From Lichenostomus cassidix (lineage: Eukaryota; Chordata; Aves; Passeriformes; Meliphagidae), in NCBI GenBank assembly GCA_008360975.2, contig CM039184.1, positions 39,171,797-39,235,796 on the forward strand: a stretch of DNA of 64,000 nt, given 5' to 3'. Both the position numbers and the translations under genes were made by a program. The notes beneath the pieces were generated by a model that worked only from the letters and a program-made list of their open reading frames with translations, did not search any database and was not told where the DNA came from. This document shows positions 37,297-64,000 of this stretch, piece by piece. How positions within the stretch are numbered: position 1 is the first letter of the stretch; each line of letters begins with the position of its first letter.

Positions 37297-39100
37297 TAAC
37301 TAAGCTGTAGGCATGTGTTTTACATCACAACTTTCATTCTGAAAGAAACTGTAGAATTTACAAAAGACATTTCTCTCTAGTTAATATTTTTCTCCTTTTA
37401 AAAAAGGAAACCATCCAACTTTTAGGTACAAATAAGAACCTGATATCAGCAGCTCTTCATTAGATATGTAATTTTAATTGGAATTCTAGGCAATGGATAA
37501 AATACCCTAGAAACCTCTCCCAGAATTATTTTAATTAGCTCCTCTCACCTTATGCTGCTTCATATGTTTGCACTTATATTAAGTAACATACAGTTTTTAT
37601 GAGGTGAGGGGCTTACATGCAAGTCATATATAGTACAGACTGACTTGTTCATAGACATGTAGGACCAAATCCTCCATGTGGTCTCTGCTGCCTAATTAAG
37701 TTGGAAATTTCTGAATCCTCCTGTTCATGTATCATGGACTGGGGACAGAGCACATTTGTATGAACCTGTTTACAACACTCAAAGTTCTGTCCTAAGAAAG
37801 AAGTACAAAGTGACTTTGTCAGCTCTGATGCACCACTTCAAACCTCAGAGAAAACATCTGGTTTTCCTTTGTTCTTCACAAAAAACCCAGAAAAGATCTA
37901 TTTGTAAAAAAACTCATGAAATGTGTGGCTTCACTGCTAAATTATTATTATGTTATTAAGATTGCTCTACAGTAGTCATTTTATTCTCTGCAGTCAAATA
38001 GAATTTCATGGCATGTGTTTTGTTTGGCCAAACTCCAGGCTTTCTGGTCTTCCAGTAAAGCCTAAAGAATTGCCTGCAGACTGTAAGAAGAGTTACATAT
38101 GTTTAAGTGGATTAAACAGTACACTGAACAGGAAAAAGCATTTAGGGTTATTGAGAACTAATGTCTATTTTACGTATTTATTACAGTGGTAACACACTCC
38201 CTGAAGTACTACTTGTCCTACTACAGGATTCTGAGGAGTGCCAAAAACAATGACTTTTAAGTTATTTTATTACTGAAACTAATCTGTCCCACTCTTTTAG
38301 GAAATAATATATTGCTGATCGTTCTGGCTGAATGCCCTTCTAATTTTGGGTTTCTAGTCTCACCTGACTCAAGAAGTTCAGCAGATTCTTCCTCTCTTTG
38401 AGCAAGTGGAGCATCCTCTTGAAATATGTTATGTAGTTTCTGGAAAGTGCTCAGCCATTTGCTCTTAGCTTGCTGCCTGTGTGCAGATCTCTGCTGAAAA
38501 TATCCCTGAAAAATGTGTTACGAACATCTAAAAGACAAGCTGTGAGAACATACTGGAAAATTAGAAGCTGCTCTAATCATAAAACATGATTAAAGAACAC
38601 TATTACTTCAGGCAGGTGCAGCTCTAGACTACCAAACTGCTGCACAGTTTGGCAGATGGACAGATACAGATTTGAGACTTATTACCTCTGTTTTAACAAG
38701 TATATATCTCAACTGGGCCCCAATGACACCATCTCTTAAATGGGGATAAAGTCTCATATGCTTATTTGATGACAGTCTTACCAGCATCATTAATAAAGAC
38801 CCAGGGAATATTTTCCTTCAGATAATATCTTCCAATGCTGTACTTCATGCTATAATGAGAAAAGTCCTGCTGCTCATTTAAATAAAGATACAATTCAGTT
38901 GCATGATATAATGTTGAAGGAAACCCTTCAGACTTAGTATTTCATGCAAGCGCTTAGCAATTAGATTTCCACTGCTTAAAGAAGTAAACCACTTTCAGAT
39001 AATGAAGAATAAATTAATCTCCTTAACAGATTGGAAAAAAAATGCATGTTTAGTCCTTTACCAAACAATTTCTGAACAGAAGGAATTGAGCACTGACTTG
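37297..39100. other. Gene-free intergenic DNA
   Basis: Nothing recognisable between two CR1 pieces. Open frames are under 85 codons without family motifs. Confidence 0.5.
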
Positions 39101-40070
39101 GTAGGCTGCAGTTTGTAAGTACTTGAAAAAAAAGAGACATGAGGAAAAGGTTACTCAGTGAACTAGTAAGTGAAGTCCCCTGGGAAGATGTTTTTGCAGG
39201 TGCTGGGGTTCATCAGTGCTGGTCAATCTTTAAACATCACCTCCTAAGGGCACAGGAGCAGCAATTCCCAAATGCTCGAAGTCAGACAAGGCAGAAGGCT
39301 GGTTTGGCTGAACAGGGATATTATTTGGGAAATAAGGCACAAAGGGAAGGTCTATGCCCAGTGGAACCAGGGTCAGGTGACATGGGAAGAATAAGAGATG
39401 CTGCTTGCCACTCTGGGGAGAAAATTTGTGTGGCCAAAGTTCAGTTGGAGATGAAGTTGGCCAGAACTGTGGGGGACAATAAAAGGTTTTTGTCAAATGT
39501 ATTAATGGCATTAGGCAGTGTTAATATAGCACTGTCCTGTTACAAGATCGAGGATGGTCACCTCACAAACAGGGACAGGGAACAAGGCAGAGATGTTTAA
39601 CAACATGGATGACAGACCAAGGGGGTTTCAGTGCCCTGAGCTGGAGGCCCAGGGCTGTGAAAATGTTCATCTCCCAGCTGACCCTGAAACTGTGTGGAAT
39701 CTGCTGCTCTAGCCACATGCCTATAATTCTATGAGACCTGATGGGATTCATCTGAGAATCCTCAAGGAGCTGACTGACGTCATTGCAAAACCTCTCAAAG
39801 ATTTCCGAGTGGTCTTGGAGGATCCAGAGAGATCCCAGCTGACTGGAAGCGGAAGAATTTTGTCCTGATTTTCAAGAAAGGCAAGTAAGGGAACCACAGG
39901 AGCTACACGCCTGTCAGGTTCACTTCAGTGCCTGGTAAAATCATGGAAAAGATTATTCTGGGAGATACTGTCAAACACCTGGAGGACGATGCAATCAGCA
40001 GTCCCAGACAACATGGCTTCACGAGGAGGAGGTCCTGCTTGCTGAACCTGATTTCCTTCTATTTCAGCTT
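39100..40070 (+). mobile_element. Internal CR1 fragment (ORF2 linker and reverse-transcriptase start), lacks the 3' end
   Basis: A 153-codon open frame (39139-39600) carries the CR1 ORF2 region between endonuclease and reverse transcriptase (SEVPWEDVF, FKHHLLRAQEQ, VAKVQLEMKLARTVGDNKR). Past a stop and frameshifts, 39737-40070 encodes the start of the reverse transcriptase (RPDGIHLRILKEL, VIAKPLKDF, PGKIMEKIILGD, HGFTRRRSCLLNLISFY). The match stops at about 40070 before the catalytic YxDD region. CR1 copies usually keep their 3' end, so losing both ends points to a later deletion or rearrangement. It cannot encode a working enzyme. Confidence 0.9.
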
Positions 40071-40074
40071 CCTT

Positions 40075-43000
40075 CTATTACCTTTCATTGAGGGATGAAG
40101 ATGAAGACATTAATTAAGACATTAATGAAGACATTAAAGAAATCCTGCTCATCTGAAATGTTTGAGTCCAATTCCCTGTTAGAATGAGTTCCATTTATAC
40201 TTTTGTTTGATGATCTGCCAGTTCCCAAAATGTGTTGAGTAACACCTGCCTGACCACCATCTATCTGCACTGCTTTTTTGGTCAGAACTGTCTCTTTTGA
40301 TACCCCATGAGATGCAACACGTTCTGCTTTTGCATTATTTAGGTTAGTTTAATTCTTCCAATTGTACCTTTAAGTAATTATAAGATTAGCTTTCATACTA
40401 TTCCTGAGATTATGGGACTATCATACTTTTCCCCCATAAAACCTGAAAACAATGAAAAAGGAACACATACACAGGGAGACAAATACAAACTTAATCTACA
40501 TACAGCACAAATCTAATGGGTTTCTTATAGTGTGTATCAGTCAAGACTTTGTTTTACTATCCCTTCCTCTTTTGCATTCTAGATTTACAATATGCCCTTT
40601 CTTTACACACTAAAATTAGCAATATACTTACTGTACCCTAAAAACAAAAATTCAATAGAATTCCAAAATTAAAAACAAGTATCTGGAAAACCTTACAACA
40701 AATCTTTGATGTCTCACCTCTTGATACTTCTTCAAAATTTGCAGATGTAGTGAAACATTGTGGTGATAATTTCTGACTCCACCTGGAAGCCCCCACCTCA
40801 GGTGCATCAGCTGAAGCTACAACCTCTTCACAGTAGCTGTATAATTGAGTATAGCATTCTTCCATTAATGCATTTCTTTCTGCCTCTGATTCTAGCACAA
40901 ATAAGCATAGTGAGATCAGGTTGCTGTAATTTAAAAAAATATCATTGCAGTTTTGATTATTTTGCTGCATTTGATAGCAGAAGCTTTGAATGAGTCAGAG
41001 GACACATATTTCTTAAGTAAGACAGATATTCTTACAGGGGATATTCTTCCTACATTCATACCTGAAGTGATATGATGTAGTGATGTATCTCACAAAGATT
41101 GTGTTTACATGCACATGCACAGCAAATCACATTTTAACCATTCTGCTCACAAGACACACACTTTAGTTGGAGATTTAAATACTGATGAGCTGGATTGAAA
41201 TTTGTAAAATGTACATCTAAACTCAAATTTTGGACACTCCCCTTTCTTCCAGCAGATAAAATTCTGAGCTTGCAGCACTCAAAATAGTAAATTACTCAGA
41301 ATCTTGCAGGAAAGATGAAGTGAGGCTTTAGAGTTGTCTCCACTTCTTCAAGTAATGGAAATTGCATTTCCTTGATATATAAGAATCTCACAGCTTCAAA
41401 TCAAAATTTCTAGATTTGTCCCGGTGTATAACTTTTTTCTGGTGATGTTCTTTCATCCTCTCAAAGGTTTATTATTAACACTTAAAAAACTATTTTATCA
41501 TCTTTTAAAATACCTTAAGAGATACATTAACACACAGAGAAACAACATATGTTTATCAACTGTATTTTGTAGAAGACTGACCAATCATGTTCTTAAGGCT
41601 CCAGACTCAAGCTGTTCCTTCCTCCTTCTTTCACTCTTCACTTCTACTGTCATCTTTTCTCCCTTAGCAGATATCCAGTTGGTGTTTGCTTTTCTTATTT
41701 AGTATGTGTCTCCTCACAGAATATATTTCTTTCCCATTTCCTGATCCTGCAAGACAGTGACTAGCCCTGCTTCCTTTGTGTCCATCAATACAGCATCTTA
41801 CAGAGTAGAGTTTGTGTCCGTGAAACAAAGATTATTGTGATGATCACAAAGAGATTCTGCCCAATTTTTACCAGTCAGAGACTGTAGTAGAGGTCTCAAG
41901 TACATACATTTAAAACAGGAAAAAATAAACTGGAGCAACACATTGTAACTCGAGCGTTATATTATATGCAATATGGCACATTATCTTAACTTTTTCCAGG
42001 TGTGAGGCATAAATACCAGTCAGCAGTTTCCATTTTCTTCCTCCCCCACCCAATACACCTTTCTGTATAAAAGCTATGAAGGAAACATACAGGGATGCCA
42101 AATACCTTTTTTTGCCCATACTGGGAAGAAAACAAGGGAGGGATACTACCTGTAGGAATGCACCCTGAAGAGAGCTAGAGAACTGTCATCATGCCATGAA
42201 ATTAGGAAACACAAGGTAACTGTTCTCACTCATCTGACTGAACAATTAGTTACTTTATACATACACACACTGGATAATAAGCAAATGTACCTGCTTGCAC
42301 TTGGAGCATTTTAAGCATCATAATAAGCAAGTTACAAGCATTTATAAGTCACAAATCCACTGCATGGAGATTGACTCTGAAGCAGACTGAAGCCACTCAG
42401 ATACAGTCAGTTTTACTAAAGCAAATTAATTTGCCTCAATACCTGGCCATCCTGTTACAAAGGTCCACTTTGTTCCAGGGACAGTTCTGTTACTTTGCTT
42501 TCACTAAGGGAAATCTTTTTTCGGCCTTAGGAATGTACGAAAACTCAGTTTTTGTACTGCTTTCCCACTAACAGGGACACTAGGAAGAAAAGCACTAACC
42601 ATCTGCTTGGAGACTATCAGGGGAAAGAAAACAACGCACAAACAAAACCGAAAAAACATGTAGTTACAGAAAGAAATCTTCCTACGAATTCTTTTTCATA
42701 TCACATAGGCAGTTTTCATTTTGGCACATCCTTACTTCTGAGTAAGATTATTTCCTTTCCCTTAGCACTATTTTAATTTTAGGAATAAATTTCTATACGA
42801 CATCCTGTACTTTTATCATCTAAAGACATATGGCATGAGAGGGGAAAAGGAAAATCATAATCATGCAATATGCCAAACCTGGTAATACTCTAGTGATCTT
42901 CACAGAAAAATATAAAACTGATAATGCTGGGCAACATTTGTTAGCAATCTACAGAAGCTGTGTGCTTTTTAATTGATGGGCAAGAGCTTAGGGTGCCGTA

Positions 43001-44770
43001 CCATTGAAGGAAACTATTTCCAAAGGAAAACTATTTCTAGCTCAGACAAGTTCAAGGATTTTCACAGCACAAATTTCACAGTATACCCCAAAACCATTTG
43101 TATTGCCTCAGATGAAAGGAGGATAGTCTCCCAACATTTGCATTTCTACCAAAGATCTTCTATGGAAAAATGCTGGCTTTTTTCCTATTGGTCTTTTACT
43201 CACCAAAATGTAATTGCTCATCAGTTGGGCACACTTTGTCCCTCCACCCCACATACAACCAGCCGGAGTGGGACTGCAGAAATTCTCAGCCTTGATTTCA
43301 GTGTATCTGTGCCAGGTTGACCAAGGGGGTGAGCAGGATATGGAAGGCACACACTGCTGACAAATCACAGCTGTCACCTCTCTACTCAACATATTTAAAG
43401 GCAGTTTGCATTATTCACTGGAATTTGGTACATTAGAGTGCAATGGGGCATCTTTGGTCATAGTACTGACAGCTCTGGACATTTGTTACCTTTAATTTAC
43501 TGTCACTAGTATTGACACTTGTCTTCTCAGGCCAAACAAAGCTCTACTGCAAAACTCGTGAATTTAAATAGGGGGTGCAGCCCTACAATCAAGAGACTCA
43601 TCCTATTGAGTAATCACTCTTTTTTCCACTGCCAGGAGGTTTTTACCTAAAAAAAAAAAAAAATAGGCAGCAGTGGATTTTTCAATGGTGTTTAGAATTC
43701 CTTCAGGAGTCATGATCGCTTATTTACAATTGTGCCTTGCCTGATAAGAATCACTACATTTTTGCCTCCCCTCCTTTATCAGTGCTCACACCTTTCCACA
43801 ATATGAAGTACCCAGATTCTTTAAATGATCCCGTTCCAACCACCACAACAGAAAATGGTTTAAATAACATAAATTACCTTTCTCAATTTTACACAGAAGT
43901 AAAAAACTGGTATAAAAATTTCCAATGCTAAATATTTCCCATGAAAGTAGACTTCAAAGTAAATACGTTTACTAACAGAACCAGAGGAGACTCTTGGGTA
44001 TCTTCATGAGTGTATGTGTGACTAGAAGCTGAAAAATCATGCCTTTCACAAGGTTAACAAGTTACACACAGTAACACTATACAAAGCAAGAGATGTGGTT
44101 CTTATTTGTCCTTCCCCCACCCTCCCTAACTAATCTCTTCAGATAAATTGTCATAGCAACTTGATTTATACACCAAGGATACCAGCAACGACATGTCAAT
44201 CCCCCTTGGAGAACTCATGAATAGTTCTGCCTATTCTGATGCTGGCAGAGACTAAAGCTAAATGCCCTTCCCTGCTACAAGTTGCCAGAGCAACTTCTCC
44301 CTGTATTGGCACTCCCTGCTGGATGCTCTTGCTCAGACTGCAGCCATGAGCCTCCAGTTTATGTCAAAGGCAAGACTGCATCATTCAGAAAAAGTCCTCC
44401 TTTTTGTACTTTACAACTTTTTACTCCATGAGAGTTGAGTTCAAAAAGAAATCAGATTTTCTGAAATGAAAGGTGCTGTACACAGTGGAGCACACTCTTC
44501 CAAAGAGATGCTGGACTTGCTGTGTGTATGGAATGCAATGGATACTGTCCTATGCTCCTAGTAAAGTGACTGACCCTCCTATCAATAACAAACACAGCCA
44601 CACTGAAGATCATGTAAACACACACCTCAAGAGGGAAGACAGAATTTTTCCAGTAATTTTTAAGAATGATTTCTTTGTAACAGGAAGTCCTTTGCAATTC
44701 AAACTTGCAAAGTGCAGTAGGCAATACACAATTTAAAACAATAAGCACATACAACAGCAGATAAATAGGC
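40075..44770. other. Gene-free interval downstream of RWDD4
   Basis: It begins with three AAGACATTAA-like units (40103-40135) at the CR1 breakpoint. Beyond that it is AT-rich with no recognised exon or repeat. It ends at the inferred RWDD4 polyadenylation site. Confidence 0.5.
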
Positions 44771-44771
44771 A

Positions 44772-44777
44772 TTTATT
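44772..44777 (-). terminator. RWDD4: Candidate RWDD4 polyadenylation signal
   Basis: On the minus strand AATAAA is followed by TGT/GT-rich sequence (CTGCTGTTGTATGTGC) within 40 bases, the usual arrangement for cleavage and polyadenylation. It would give a 3' UTR of about 980 bases. Another AATAAA overlaps the stop codon at 45755-45760, and others may be used. Confidence 0.4.
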
Positions 44778-45755
44778 AAAGTTCATCTCAAAACAAACAA
44801 AAATAATAAAGGACATTAAGGCATCTTGTATTCAATAACAGTTCATACAGTTAAGATGACTTCTCCTTCGTATACAAGAGAGCAGATTAGGAAAAAAAAG
44901 AAAAGAGCTCTCACAAAAAAGTTCTCCCTATACATTTGATGGATTACTGACTTCCACTGTCCCACCATTTAGTCAGCAAATCCCTCCACAGAATGCCTCT
45001 TTCTCCAGTGGAACAGCTACAAAATCCCAACACTCACTGAGACGTGCAAGAAAGCACTTTGCCCTCTCCTCAGACATCCCGCCATCTGTAAAGATGCACA
45101 CTGGAGAAAGACCAACAGATGGGATATCATGGAGAATAAAGAAGCTGTGCTCCTGCTATAACCACTCATTTTGGAGCAGACTAGAATATTTGGCCTTGCT
45201 TCCACTAGTATTTACTATTTCAGCCAGTAACTAGAGAAAACAAGACAACAAGCTCTAGTCTGTTTTGCAATGCAACAATTTGTATGTTCTCCTTCTAGTT
45301 CATACTAGATAAACAAATGACAAAGGTCTAATTTCCATGGAATAATTTATTTTGATGAATTAAGCTGTCAAGCAACCAATCACTGTTATAGTGCTTTTTT
45401 CTTCAATTGGAATAAGAACATCAGGAAGTGTTTACAGTATCATTGGGTTCACTATAACAGGATTTTACTACAGACTAAATATAAATTAATAAACACTGCA
45501 GCACTATTCACTTCACCACACTGGCTCTCTATATCCTTTGTCACATTCTAACCTTCATTTAAGGCAAGTTTGTTGGTTGATTTTTCTGAAGAAGACCACA
45601 TGGTCTCTAGATAAACTTGTGTGACTAGATGTACAAGTTAGGAAATCGAGCTTTATAAAATGTTTACTTCAACAAATATGAAAGTTATTAAGAGAGAGAT
45701 GGTGACCCAGAATTGCACTGTATTAAAAGGTGGAGTTTCCTTGTACCAAAGTCCT

Positions 45756-63413
<17,658 letters not shown>

Positions 63414-64000
63414 GTATTCTTTTAAGAAATACACTTAGTCTATATGGAAAAATTTAAGTACCTGTATTTTGAAATATGACGAATCATTGTCAGACACAGT
63501 GTTTACAATACTTCAAATTATTTGACTACAAAATAACTGTGTACTTGTGCTGGATTTTTACTACTTCCTGTGGTATGCTGGGAGTTGTTTTCTGTCTCTT
63601 TTATTACAAAATTCATTGCATTCAGATAGATTGTGTCAGGATATCTGAGACACAGAGCTTCATTTGAGACTGTTCAAATAATGTAACAGGAAGTTCTTGA
63701 GCTTTGGGATGGAAAAGAACTCTAGTATAGCTAAAAGAGAGAAACATCTTTCCTAGTAACAAAGCTAACATGATTTTTCTGGACTTTGGTATCCCAAATA
63801 TGCTTCTCCCAGACTTTTTATTGAACTCTGCTGCTGAAATACATATGTGAGATGTTTTAGGGAAAAAGCTTGGCATAGGGTGGCTGCACAGTAACCATGC
63901 AAGCACTGTGGTCCATGTAATGCTGGCTCCTTGACATTGCAGAAATAATCCTTTTAGGCCCTGAATTACTGATACGCCACTATTATAGCAGGTGTGGTAA
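63414..64000 (+). other. TRAPPC11: TRAPPC11 intron 14, beginning
   Basis: After the donor GTATTC no further TRAPPC11 exon could be found before the window ends; translations of the remaining 587 bases do not match the expected next segment of the protein. No repeat family was recognised. Confidence 0.75.

Noticed and set aside
39139..39600. 153-codon frame as a host gene
   Set aside because: Its motifs are those of the CR1 ORF2 linker region, so it is a retrotransposon remnant.

Overview
The window is nuclear DNA from a vertebrate, almost certainly a bird and probably a songbird. Genes are split by GT-AG introns, promoters sit in sharp CpG islands within AT-rich DNA, and the dispersed repeats are CR1 retrotransposon 3' ends plus one bird-type endogenous-retrovirus solo LTR. 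No bacterial-style operon, CRISPR array or mobile defence locus is visible.

Three protein-coding genes can be reconstructed exon by exon. ING2 (+, coding exons 9603-9771 and 13047-13717) encodes a PHD-finger chromatin reader. RWDD4 (-, seven coding exons between 52245 and 45756) encodes a small RWD-domain protein. TRAPPC11 (+, fourteen coding exons from 52765 to 63413, continuing beyond the window) encodes a subunit of the TRAPP III trafficking complex. The order ING2 > RWDD4 < TRAPPC11 is, from memory, the human chromosome 4q35.1 order, so this looks like conserved synteny. RWDD4 and TRAPPC11 are head to head with 519 bp between their start codons in one CpG island, which implies a shared bidirectional promoter.

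Layout: 1-340 is the edge of a CpG island belonging to a neighbour outside the window. 350-9000 is gene-free and holds two CR1 tails, a short tandem repeat and an A/C-only tract. 9030-14700 is ING2 with its CpG island and 3' UTR. 14.7-44.7 kb is a gene-poor interval with CR1 copies, a solo LTR and a G/T-only tract. 44.7-52.25 kb is RWDD4. 52.25-64 kb is the 5' 46 percent of TRAPPC11.

The three proteins act in separate processes (histone reading, an incompletely defined RWD role, ER-to-Golgi and autophagy trafficking); they are neighbours rather than a pathway. I found no convincing undescribed gene system. The most curious non-coding signals are a hairpin with perfect 20-bp arms in RWDD4 intron 6, a repeat-embedded hairpin near 1.2 kb, two mutually exclusive hairpins near 31.2 kb, and a perfect CArG box that contains the TATA-like element of the ING2 promoter.
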